From positions 20,124 through 40,143 of the forward strand of contig NW_019775834.1 in NCBI RefSeq assembly GCF_001039355.2: a stretch of 20,020 nucleotides of DNA. Direction: 5' to 3'. This stretch comes from Lingula anatina. Taxonomy: Eukaryota; Brachiopoda; Lingulata; Lingulida; Lingulidae. Positions 10,501-17,348 of the stretch are shown piece by piece. The notes under the pieces are model-generated. The model was given only the letters and a program-made list of their open reading frames with translations, did no database searches and had not been told where the DNA came from. Position 1 is the stretch's first letter. Each line of letters opens with the position of its first letter. The position numbers and the translations under genes were made by a program.

Positions 10501-13426
10501 TGTTAATATCATGCTACATTTTGAGTGTTTCGTAAATTGTTAAATGTTTAATGAAAGAAATATGTAGTGAATTGTGTTAACTGGCACATGTTCGCATTTT
10601 TTGCTGGACAATGAAGTGTTAATTTTGATACTCAAGCCCACGGGTGTAATCTAATTGTTGCATTATTATTATTATCATTATTATAATAATAATAATAATA
10701 ATGATAATAATAATATTATTATTATAATTTTTATTATTCCAGGGAAGATGTTCAAGTCTGCTGATTTGCCATACTTGATAGAGTTTATCCTGATGTTCTA
10801 CACAGAGAAGCCCATAGACTGGCTACTGGACCATTATCTGTTTGTCAAATTGTGTAGTCCAGAGAAGGATGCAGTGAGTAAATGAATAAGGAAATGAATA
10901 TACAATTGCTGTTTATTCCTTGTTGTTTATCGTGTGGGGAGAAATATAAGGAAAAAAATACATAACGGAAAAATTTCAGGAAATTTTCATATGTTATTTG
11001 TTTTAACTGAGAATAAACCAAGGTTTAAGTTCCTGTTACTATCATGTATTGAAAATGTGAAACAAATTTTTCAAAAGTGTTCTTAGAATCTATGAATCAC
11101 ATGTTTTACTAATGCACTTATTTATTCCTGTGTCAGTGTAAAGCAGTCTTTGAAATGACTTTTTTGTCAGAAATACTGCGACCGAATGAAGAGCAGTTTA
11201 CGCCGCCGCTTCAAACCCTCCCTGTTTCAGCACGTTGGAATGCATTCTTCACTGAAGGGAAAAGTGCAGAAATTGAAAGTAAGAATGACATGGGTCAGGC
11301 ATATGTCAATGCAACATGAAATTTCTCAAAAATATGGTAATTTAATGTATTGCAAAAATATTCCCCAAGTTTGTTTTATATAATGAAACAGTCTGGTTTA
11401 ACCTTTTTTTGCATATTGTAATAAGGATTCTAAATCAATATTTCATTATGTTTCAAGATGAGACATTCACTTGATGCTGGAAATAATCTAATCCAAAAAG
11501 CCAAGCCATATGTCTTTGAACATGTGAGACTTGTCTATTAAATGCTAAAGATCAAATTGAACTAATCCCAATAGTCATGCCTTGTTTTTATTACCTTCAA
11601 CAAATCAAAACGTGTCCATTAGTCATATATTGTTATTTAATCCTCTTCTTCTCCTAAATCTTTACAAATGAGAGATTTCTATTGCAGGTTAAATTTATTA
11701 CAGTAGATATGAACCTTAGGCTTGTTGAACACATGGTGAGATTTGACTATGGGATACTAAAGATAATAAAAATCCAAATAAAAACCTCAGTCATATTTGT
11801 TGTTCTACCAGGACAAGGACTTTGGCAAGGCTCAGCTCCATCATCCCCACACCAACCCTCCAGCTGAGGTGTCCACCACGATAGAAAAATACCAGAAATA
11901 CTCCCTGGATGATGCCTATCTGGGCCTGGACTTTTTCTGGGGAACCTTTCCCAAAGCTGGCGATATGTGCATCTTCAGGTTTAATCCACCAATAGCATTA
12001 GAGAGGTGAGATAACATTGCTCGTTTTCAAGGTTTTTAACAAAAGTCAACAAGCGAGTTCTCAGTGATTTTTCCATACCATGATACGCAGAAAATGTTCA
12101 CATAAGATTTAATGGACATTTTGTTTATTGATTAGGACCTTCAAGCCACTCAGTAATATTTTTAGCAGTTTTTAGGAAAAATTGCTACCTTTGATTTAAT
12201 GATGAAAGTGTTAATAATTATTTGTAGTTGTTTGCATTTTGGTTGTATTAATGTTAAAAAAAAAGTGCACTGTCATCACTCATAGGTTTTTTTTTTTTTT
12301 TTTTTTTTTCAAAACAAAATGTCTGGCTCAGTCTCCTTCCCAACTTGGTAGGAGAAAAAAACACTCTATGGACCACAGAAGAATCCAGATATTTCCGTAG
12401 AGTGAAATAATTTATTAATTCTTTCCTATCTTTATAGCTTTTACTTCAAAAGTGGCAATCCGGAGCACCCTGGGGATCAGTTGTATAACACAACTATTGA
12501 AATCATGCCATACTCGCACACACAAAAACAAGATGGCATCCTGACCAATGACGTGAACTACCAACAGTACAATCGCACAAACGACGGCTACCTGATCATG
12601 GGGGAGTTTGTTAATAGCGTGGCCAAGGGGGATGTTGGAGCTGCTCTTGGTCCTATATTGGAGTTGAGACTGCATGTGAAGTCTGAGAGCAAGGCATGGG
12701 TTATCCTCAGTGAGGTAAGAAAAAGCACCCTGAATTTCAGAGGTGCATTGTAATCGGAAAGTCATCTCAGTTATCAGTATTGAGGCCTACCCAACTGCCA
12801 GACTCAGCACTGAATGATCCTGAATTCACTGGTAGATCGGACCACACTACCCGTTTTCAAGGTGTGCGTCAGTATGCGCTTCAAAGTATCAGATGCGACA
12901 CCCCTCTTGCCAAGTGCGCGATGTGATAGTGATGATTCTCAGTGGGGTTGGAAAGTACTGCATCACCACTCAAAATTTGTTCTGGGTATGATACTGTGAA
13001 ATGCGTACTGACGCACACCTTGAAAATGGGCAGTGTGGTAGGCCTGGGTAGGCCTGGTATTGGTCTGTAATTTTCAGTAGAATGATTGGAAATGGCAGAT
13101 GCCCTAGCTGATACTATAAAATTATGTAACTCTGTTAACTCTGAAAGTTGGGGTGAGGAATATGGCCATAAACAGTAAATAAAGTTTAAAGGCTTTAGTT
13201 GTTTTAAATAATGTATACAAAATGATCAATCTTTACTTATATAAATCTAAGTAAAGTCATTGTGATTAAAATTTTCAAGTTCATGCATTGGAAATGTTCT
13301 GTACAGAAAATATTTTCTGGTGGTGGTAAGAGAGTGAAATTATCAAATGTCCAATGTGTTTGTTGCATTTTAAATTTGTTTTTCAAAAATTTCCAGATTT
13401 ACATAAAACCATTAACGACAAGCTGA
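1285..13426 (+). CDS. MGAT4: MGAT4-like GlcNAc-transferase (GnT-IV), 5'-partial, 12 exons
   Basis: Golgi type II enzyme of family GT54 that adds a beta-1,4-linked GlcNAc to the alpha-1,3 mannose arm of N-glycans, using UDP-GlcNAc. Coding join: 1285-1447, 3435-3592, 7132-7265, 8764-8813, 9188-9301, 9727-9802, 10224-10338, 10743-10873, 11171-11278, 11812-12005, 12438-12714, 13397-13426. All junctions are GT...AG and the reading frame is unbroken for 515 residues. Residues 1-90 look like a helical stem rich in Glu, Lys, Leu and Gln. The catalytic domain runs from about 105 to 375 ([32 protein letters not shown] at 232-236, [33 protein letters not shown]). The lectin-like C-terminal domain runs from about 375 to 510. 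N-glycosylation sequons lie at 51 (NDS), 431 (NTT) and 459 (NRT). Wording such as KLK-DKDFGK and VILSEI resembles MGAT4B more than MGAT4A from memory, so the A/B paralogue is not assigned. The exon or exons for the cytoplasmic tail and transmembrane anchor lie upstream of the window. Confidence 0.95.
1479..1518. repeat. (TG)n microsatellite
   Basis: About twenty TG units with one CG interruption near 1507, starting about 30 bases after the splice donor at 1448. A GT-rich RNA this close to a donor can bind splicing regulators, but no role is shown here. Confidence 0.95.
2521..2560. repeat. direct repeat of 16-mer
   Basis: TGTTATAATCTCTTAA occurs at 2521-2536 and again at 2545-2560, separated by a short T-rich spacer. 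Confidence 0.85.
3435..3592 (+). CDS. MGAT4: MGAT4-like exon (end of stem, start of GT54 domain)
   Basis: The acceptor is TTATTTCAG before 3435 and the donor is G|GTTTGT after 3592. The first base completes the Ser codon split with the previous exon, and the last base starts a Val codon. It encodes [13 protein letters not shown]..., then HLNGRIEAL, and ends with ISRGRTG. The mammalian enzymes have a similar NGRTGVSIV segment at this junction, so the catalytic domain begins here. Confidence 0.9.
4320..4339. repeat. poly(T) run
   Basis: Twenty consecutive T inside the 3.5-kb intron. Confidence 0.95.
5521..5669. repeat. imperfect fold-back (31-nt arms)
   Basis: The arm at 5521-5551 is the reverse complement of 5639-5669 at 26 of 31 positions, with an 87-base spacer. 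A further exact pair, TTCCCAATGA at 5483-5492 and its reverse complement at 5704-5713, lies outside and suggests a longer decayed element of about 230 bases. It could be a MITE-like remnant; no target duplication was identified. Confidence 0.65.
6749..6841. repeat. diverged tandem duplication, about 46-nt unit
   Basis: Unit 1 (6749-6794) and unit 2 (from 6795) abut. Both begin TAATAC and share TGATCAATTA, TGGTT, TTCCAG- or ATCCAG-like and CA/GTACTA segments, with a small insertion in unit 2. Confidence 0.65.
7132..7265 (+). CDS. MGAT4: MGAT4-like exon ([12 protein letters not shown])
   Basis: The acceptor is TATTTTTCCAG before 7132 and the donor is GAG|GTAGGT after 7265; the exon ends in phase 0. 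It encodes [20 protein letters not shown] then a Leu-rich helix and LLVVLIAE. This is the first strand-helix-strand unit of the GT54 nucleotide-binding domain, and GIP(S/T)VKRE is a signature of the family. Confidence 0.95.
7639..7666. repeat. alternating purine-pyrimidine tract
   Basis: Twenty-eight bases of strict purine-pyrimidine alternation (AC, GT, GC steps), rich in CG steps. Such tracts favour left-handed Z-DNA. Confidence 0.8.
8411..8435. repeat. poly(A) run
   Basis: Twenty-five A following a CA-rich stretch (CACTCACACAGGCACACAC). It could be a simple repeat or the tail of a decayed retroposon; no body sequence is recognisable upstream. Confidence 0.95.
8764..8813 (+). CDS. MGAT4: MGAT4-like short exon (50 nt)
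   Basis: A 50-base exon between CTGCTTTCAG and AA|GTGAGT. It encodes [16 protein letters not shown] plus two bases of an Asn codon completed by the next exon. It corresponds to the DYVHGVVANLEKEF-type segment of the mammalian enzymes. It is too short to find by open-reading-frame length; splice phase and position support it. Confidence 0.88.
8814..9187. other. MGAT4-like intron ending in ATACAAT-type repeats
   Basis: The 374-base intron between the 50-nt exon and the YYPDL exon. Its last 140 bases are a degenerate ATACAAT/ATGATAT repeat reaching to within about 10 bases of the acceptor. Confidence 0.85.
9049..9175. repeat. degenerate ATACAAT-type satellite
   Basis: A series of GATATAA, TACAATATGATA, GCAATACAAA, GTACAATACAAA and ATACAATACAATA words. 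It ends about a dozen bases before the exon at 9188. Confidence 0.75.
9188..9301 (+). CDS. MGAT4: MGAT4-like exon ([17 protein letters not shown])
   Basis: The acceptor is CTGATATCAG before 9188 and the donor is AG|GTGAGA after 9301. A nearer AG at 9194-9195 would give an immediate stop in the required frame, so 9188 is chosen. It encodes [20 protein letters not shown], then [17 protein letters not shown]. The YYPDL...KET.GDSKER string is strongly conserved in GnT-IV enzymes. Confidence 0.95.
9302..9726. other. MGAT4-like intron
   Basis: A 425-base intron with three GGGG-containing repeat units close to the donor (9328-9369) and a short T-run near 9590. Nothing coding seen. Confidence 0.85.
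9328..9369. repeat. short G-run tandem repeat in intron
   Basis: Three copies of an (A)CCTGGGG(G)TGTTA-like unit of about 15 bases. The preceding exon carries a similar ACCCTGGGGGAC at about 9273. G-runs just after a donor often act as intronic splicing enhancers. Confidence 0.7.
9727..9802 (+). CDS. MGAT4: MGAT4-like exon ([10 protein letters not shown])
   Basis: The acceptor is TTATTTCAG before 9727 and the donor is CAG|GTAAGA after 9802. The split Arg codon joins to [20 protein letters not shown] and TYYVQ. This matches the conserved (R)WR(T/S)KQNLD...YA....YY(I/V)Q run just before the acidic metal-binding motif. Confidence 0.95.
9803..10223. other. MGAT4-like intron
   Basis: A 421-base AT-rich intron with no repeat or coding signal that I recognise. 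Confidence 0.85.
10224..10338 (+). CDS. MGAT4: MGAT4-like exon with LEDD acidic motif
   Basis: The acceptor is TCTTTTCCAG before 10224 and the donor is G|GTAAAT after 10338. It encodes [20 protein letters not shown], then [22 protein letters not shown] (residues 232-235 of the visible protein) is the DXD-like acidic motif expected to coordinate the metal ion and UDP-GlcNAc. W.(L/I)LEFS.LGFIGKMF is a family hallmark continuing into the next exon. Confidence 0.96.
10339..10742. other. MGAT4-like intron ending in ATT/AAT hairpin
   Basis: A 404-base intron whose last 80 bases are the ATT/AAT inverted repeat described separately. Nothing coding seen upstream of it. Confidence 0.85.
10662..10739. 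repeat. (ATT)n/(AAT)n inverted repeat at splice acceptor
   Basis: The stretch of ATT then AAT triplets includes a perfect 20-bp stem: 10665-10684 pairs with 10695-10714 across a 10-base loop, and the single C interruption is matched by a single G. It ends only a few bases from the AG at 10741-10742. Confidence 0.9.
10743..10873 (+). CDS. MGAT4: MGAT4-like exon ([10 protein letters not shown])
   Basis: The acceptor is TTATTATTCCAG before 10743 and the donor is GCA|GTGAGT after 10873. It encodes (G)[30 protein letters not shown], then a Val-Lys-Leu-Cys-Ser-Pro-Glu-Lys segment. [10 protein letters not shown] and the Cys before PEKDA are conserved in mammalian MGAT4A/B. The intron end just upstream is an unusual AT inverted repeat with a pyrimidine tract of only a few bases. 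Confidence 0.96.
11171..11278 (+). CDS. MGAT4: MGAT4-like exon ([15 protein letters not shown])
   Basis: The acceptor is TTTTTGTCAG before 11171 and the donor is AAA|GTAAGA after 11278; the exon is exactly 36 codons, phase 0 at both ends. It encodes [19 protein letters not shown], then [17 protein letters not shown]. The YCDR Cys and the [15 protein letters not shown] run are conserved. The downstream intron contains a candidate alternative exon of compatible phase (11688-11735). Confidence 0.96.
11279..11811. other. MGAT4-like intron containing candidate cassette exon
   Basis: A 533-base phase-0 intron. Apart from the 48-base candidate exon at 11688-11735 it is AT-rich without repeats of note. 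Confidence 0.8.
11688..11735 (+). CDS. candidate 48-nt cassette exon of MGAT4-like gene
   Basis: A stop-free 16-codon stretch between a good acceptor (TTTCTATTGCAG, ending 11687) and a usable donor (ATG|GTGAGA, from 11736). Both flanking introns are phase 0, so inclusion would insert [16 protein letters not shown] between KLK and DKDFGK without shifting the frame. The mammalian proteins run straight from KLK to DKDF as far as I recall, so this would be an optional or lineage-specific insertion. A stop-free stretch this short is not rare by chance, and no coding conservation can be judged here. Confidence 0.3.
11812..12005 (+). CDS. MGAT4: MGAT4-like exon (NPPAEVST, start of lectin-like domain)
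   Basis: The acceptor is GTTCTACCAG before 11812 and the donor is AG|GTGAGA after 12005. It encodes [38 protein letters not shown], then [19 protein letters not shown] and [15 protein letters not shown], the (E/D)FFW motif and AGD...F.F followed by an ER/ES junction are GnT-IV hallmarks. The exon closes the catalytic part and opens the C-terminal beta-sandwich-like domain. Confidence 0.96.
12006..12437. other. MGAT4-like intron
   Basis: A 432-base intron with a 23-base poly(T) run at 12287-12309, about 130 bases before the acceptor. No coding signal. Confidence 0.85.
12287..12309. repeat. poly(T) run
   Basis: Twenty-three consecutive T in the intron before the lectin-domain exon. Confidence 0.95.
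12438..12714 (+). CDS. MGAT4: MGAT4-like exon (C-terminal lectin-like domain)
   Basis: The acceptor is TCTTTATAG before 12438 and the donor is GAG|GTAAGA after 12714. It encodes (S)[33 protein letters not shown], a divergent Asn/Tyr-rich loop, then [20 protein letters not shown] and AWVILSE. SGN.EHPGD, NTT(V/I)E(V/I).P, DGY..(I/M)G.F..GVA-like and W(V/A)IL(S/N)E match the C-terminal domain of mammalian MGAT4A/B, which is known to act as a GlcNAc-binding lectin module. Two N-glycosylation sequons are present (NTT, NRT). Confidence 0.96.
12715..13396. other. MGAT4-like last intron with inverted-repeat element
   Basis: A 682-base intron whose middle is less AT-rich than its neighbours and consists of the terminal-inverted-repeat fold-back at 12842-13038. 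Short open frames across it arise from this element and are not coding. Confidence 0.85.
12842..13038. mobile_element. MITE-like fold-back with 50-nt terminal inverted repeats
   Basis: 12842-12891 and 12989-13038 are reverse complements at 44 of 50 positions without gaps, around a 97-base non-coding core. The arms start CCACACT(A/G)CCC and contain TTTTCAAGGTGTGCGTCAGT in common. Five of the six differences are transitions. An outer pair (GGCCTACCCA at 12784-12793 and TGGGTAGGCC at 13045-13054) suggests the element once extended further. There is no transposase coding capacity, so a non-autonomous DNA transposon is the likely origin. The superfamily is not assigned; the CACTA-like start is only suggestive. 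Confidence 0.72.
13397..13426 (+). CDS. MGAT4: MGAT4-like terminal coding exon
   Basis: After the acceptor AAATTTCCAG the exon reads IYIKPLTTS and a TGA stop at 13424-13426. This corresponds to the short IHIKKATN or IFLKKAD tails of mammalian MGAT4A and MGAT4B. Only nine residues are coding; the rest of the exon would be 3' UTR. Confidence 0.88.
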   Translation: MYIKPLTTS

Positions 13427-13921
13427 CAGGGAATGGCTACAGGCAGTTGACAAGACTGGACACATGTGACCCAATGTACAGGTGTTTTTTATTTCTCAAA
13501 TGATCTGTTAAATTTTGATATGCCAAATTGCTCATATCAGGTGCTTGCAAGTTCATTTTGGAATATTTATAAACCATGTAGATAATAACACTTAGATCAA
13601 TTCAAATGATATTTATAAACTCTATAATGAATTACATAATTCTTATTTTATGTGTGAGGTATTTACTCAAGTTTACACAGATGGCTTTACATTTTAAATC
13701 GGTTATAGTGTTCATTTTATCATTTTATGTACGCTGTCATCAAGAATGCCTTTTTGCCTATAGTGATTCTATGATTTCATGATTTTTCTCAGCATAAAAA
13801 AGGGCTTTTATTGGTTTTAATGTTATGGGATATTAAGGGAATTCACTTTTATTTTGAGCTGTTTATGAATATATATTAATAATATGAATTTCTTTTACAC
13901 GGATAGAGGCAATTTATTTGT

Positions 13922-13927
13922 AATAAA
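13922..13927 (+). terminator. candidate poly(A) signal AATAAA (MGAT4-like)
   Basis: First AATAAA after the MGAT4-like stop, about 500 bases downstream, followed by a GTGTGTGTGT stretch at about 13940 that could serve as the downstream GU-rich element. Confidence 0.35.
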
Positions 13928-14204
13928 AATATATTTATATGTGTGTGTGTTAATATTTGAAAGGGATTTGTGAAAATTCTCCTATATTGCTGATATTTAT
14001 AATATTTTCAAATATTTTAATCTTCTGTGCTGTTTTAATTGCCATGACGGTTTGGGATTTGGTGCTACAACAAATGGTTTTTCATAATCATACTGCTTTT
14101 TTATGATCATTTATGATCCCCCCAAATTATTTACCAGGTGCTATCCAAGGAAAAAAGTTGATACAGTAATTATTATATTAGTTGATTATTCAAGAAGTAG
14201 ATTC

Positions 14205-14210
14205 AATAAA
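14205..14210 (+). terminator. candidate poly(A) signal AATAAA (MGAT4-like)
   Basis: AATAAA about 780 bases after the stop. No strong GU-rich element is obvious just downstream. Confidence 0.25.
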
Positions 14211-15190
14211 ACAATTTTAATGGAGTCATAGCAATGGGCATTAGTAGAAAAATAACGATAAGTCTGAACTAAGCCCAAAAACATGAGTTCTTTGTGAAAT
14301 GGGCTCAAAAGCTAGTCTATCATTAACTGATTTTTTTTCACAATCAAGGTTCGAAATTAAAACTAGTTTATTTTATCTGCTGTATTTAATGTGTTCATTG
14401 CAATTTTTGTTCTTATAGTTGTGTGAGGGATGTGAATTTGTTTTACAGTAAGGGAAATTATGAGACAAATTTGAAAACTTTGAAAACCAAGACAACAATC
14501 TGGTACATTTTTCAAATTTTCAATTATGGTGTATTTTAACTATTTTAAGCTAGAAGTGATTTCTGAAGATGGAATTTTATATAAAATGTAGGTTTTATTC
14601 ATATTTATGTCAACTGCAGTTTGAATGTCGAAATGGGTAGATTTTGTGTTGAAATTTTGTTCTTCTGGTATAGAAGACAAATTATTCCAATAATGGCTCA
14701 TTCAGTTTCTTTGAGCAGCAGAAAAACATTAAATTTAATAGGAGCATTGGGTATTGAGTGGTAACTGACATTTGATTGATGGTTATCGATTGATTGGGAG
14801 TATCTTTTATCCTATCAGAGCGCTAATGAATGTTATATGGTGACTTTTAGTGTGGCCATTTTCTCCTATTGACACTATGATCCTTGAGAAAAAAAGGGGA
14901 CAGTAATTTGGACTATGGAACATACAATGCTATAAATGCCTAATTCTTACTTCATAAACTTGTTTGCCATAAATGATTATTTTTTAATGGATTATCATAA
15001 GATTTTAATATTGGAATTAAACCATCTAATAGGGTTTCATCTTTGATTAAGTGCCAACAACTATCTCAGATCAAGATATTTAATATGTCAGGTATATATT
15101 AGGTTTTTTAAGTTGTCATCTTTGTAAATATTATAAAGTTGTAAAATAAATATAGTAATCAGTGACTTGAAATGCATTGCATTGCGTTGC

Positions 15191-15196
15191 AATAAA
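15191..15196 (+). terminator. candidate poly(A) signal AATAAA (MGAT4-like, distal)
   Basis: AATAAA immediately followed by GTGTAGTTTGTG, a plausible GU-rich downstream element. Use of this site would give a 3' UTR of about 1.8 kb. Confidence 0.35.
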
Positions 15197-16374
15197 GTGT
15201 AGTTTGTGACAGGCCCAAGACCTTCATAAGACAAGAAAGCATTTGAAACTGGCTTTAAGACTGTATCAGGAACCCTGAGCATACATCACCATTTTACTTT
15301 AAAAAGTGTTTGCGATTAAATAGGAGCTTTCAGAACATTTCCAGCATGGATTTTGACTTAATCAGCCATAAAAGAGCTTTAAAGCTACACCATCATCAAA
15401 TTTTTGGTTGCAAATTGACCTATTTCTCTACCTTTGTTATGTACAAGACAAAAAAAAAGAAAACATCCATCCATTTAAATATCAATTTTCAGATAATATA
15501 AATGATGTTTTCTAAGTTATACTATTTGAAACTATGTGGTGGGATTACTGCAAATGTATCTTTAAGGAGACTTGCCAAAATAGAGTTTGCAGTCTTGAGC
15601 TAGTTGAAATAACAGAAAACAAAGCTTTTCAACTGTTATTAGACTTTTAATAAGCCTTCTTTAAATATATAAATATGACAGCATAATATATCCAATCACA
15701 TTTTTTCCAAATGGTACAGATGCTTCACAAAACATGACAAAAGTACCTTACTGTAAAAACTTCCTCTGTATTTAAATGTGCAACAAACATACTTAAAATT
15801 GACGATAACTGGAAAAAATTACTTATGATTGTGTGTCTTTTGTGTAATTTCATCAGACAAATAGTAAGTTATGAATCTTAAACATAAAATTTCATATCTT
15901 TATGACTATGAAAATATAAAGCCAGAATACAAAATACAAAGTCAGAATTATCACTTACCGGGTTTAAAAAATAACTTGATGCTTACAATATGATTAAACA
16001 TTTTTATGAATGAGACAGTTAAATACTTTTACCTACTCATTAAGTTTTGCAAAACAAAAAATACTGAAAATAATAACTTTTTTGAAATGTAGGATGTTTG
16101 CCATGCTTTACAAAATCCAATCAATGGACGTCTTACTTCTTCACTGAAGATAAACTGCAATCTGTGCAGATAAACATATTTATATATCATATATAAAAGA
16201 AAACGGTAATTCTGTATATCAACCTCCACCATGGCTAGAACACTACAGTACAAGACACATCACTTATGTCATTTAGCCATATAATTCCCTTTTTACTGGT
16301 GCAACATACATACCATATTACAAAATGTTACATAGAGTAAAAAATGTACAACAATTTAAAAAAAAAAATGAAAA

Positions 16375-16380
16375 TTTAAT
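16375..16380 (-). terminator. candidate poly(A) signal ATTAAA (nicotinamidase)
   Basis: Minus-strand ATTAAA about 850 bases after the nicotinamidase stop, followed by U/GU-rich sequence. It is a common variant signal but weakly supported; no canonical AATAAA lies nearer on this strand. Confidence 0.25.
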
Positions 16381-16544
16381 ACATTTATGACATGTAAAGG
16401 GATAAATCAGCTTAACATCATAAAGACCAACGGAAGTACATTGAGCAAAAAAAAGAAGCCCGGGTGATTTAAAAGGCTATATTCTTAGTGTATACCCTGT
16501 TGTTCAGAACTATTCAGGTGTGCATATGTTTCTACAACACTGTG

Positions 16545-16574
16545 ATGTGCACATGTACGTGCATGCACATATAT
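16545..16574. repeat. alternating purine-pyrimidine tract
   Basis: Thirty bases of strict purine-pyrimidine alternation, without a simple repeat unit, in the convergent 3' region. It is flanked by a near-perfect inverted repeat (CACTGTGATGT at 16538-16548 and ACATCACAATG at 16578-16588). Confidence 0.8.
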
Positions 16575-17231
16575 TTAACATCACAATGCCATTTGTATGC
16601 ACGTTTGCCTCTATGCAAATGTATTTTAAAATACCATACATGCTTCAGTCATATTCATCAGTTAAATAGAATATACTTAAAAAAAATTTTTATAATCAAA
16701 CATATTGAATATTTTTGCTGACTGGCCTCATCTAAAAATGACTTAAAATCATTATTTTCAAGTACTTACACAAGCCCAATTTTAGACTATTTCCCTTGTT
16801 TAAATAATAATTTGAGAGAGCACAAAATATACACAAATTTAAATTCTGTTATCAGTGTAGTCTGTTTAGTTAATAAGTGAATACTTGGCATATCATTACC
16901 TCTACCCCCTACAAAATAAATAAATTAATGAAAGAATAAATAACGATCATAATAAAACCTGTGAGATCTGAATGATCCATAGGCACAAACCCCTCCATAA
17001 TGCTATTACAGGTTTAAAAAATATGTGCTATTGCATCTTAATATGTCACATGATTAAATATGAACTGTGAACTAAATTTTCTTCAATCAAAATCAATTTC
17101 TGTCTAGCAATATTTCAATACTTAGTGCATGCTGCATTTTCAGCTCCATGTGTTGAATATAGTCAGTGGGGTATGCCATAAATTAAGTAGATATTGATCT
17201 TTGACCCTTCTTTTGACCCATGACCTGAAGG

Positions 17232-17348
17232 TTACTGAGTAATGACTCTCCTCTCTATTTCGTCACACTTTTTGCCACCTAATGCTGTTCTTGCTGCATG
17301 AAGGCCAATCTCTGGCCGTCGGTCTACCAAACTATAAATATCACCCAT
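17232..17348 (-). CDS. nicotinamidase terminal exon
   Basis: On the minus strand, after acceptor CCTGTTTTCAG the exon encodes MGDIYSLVDRRPEIGLHAAR, TALGGKKCDEIERRVITQ and a TAA stop at 17234-17232. This 38-residue tail extends beyond the minimal fold of fungal and bacterial nicotinamidases. Its frame follows exactly from the preceding phase-0 junction. Confidence 0.88.
   Translation of the reverse strand: MGDIYSLVDRRPEIGLHAARTALGGKKCDEIERRVITQ

Larger units (their letters stand above)
13427..17231. other. convergent 3' UTRs and intergenic region
   Basis: No exon recognised on either strand between the two stop codons. The left part should be MGAT4-like 3' UTR and the right part nicotinamidase 3' UTR. 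Plus-strand AATAAA hexamers occur at 13922, 14205, 15145 and 15191. On the minus strand I see no AATAAA near the stop, only an ATTAAA at 16380-16375. An alternating purine-pyrimidine tract lies at 16545-16574. Boundaries need transcript data. Confidence 0.6.

Noticed and set aside
12415-12765. 116-codon minus-strand open frame
   Set aside because: It is the antisense shadow of the well-supported lectin-domain exon at 12438-12714.
12814-12999. Plus-strand 61-codon frame with a Cys/Asp-rich peptide
   Set aside because: Falls entirely within the inverted-repeat element and intron; it has no splice support and no homology I recognise.
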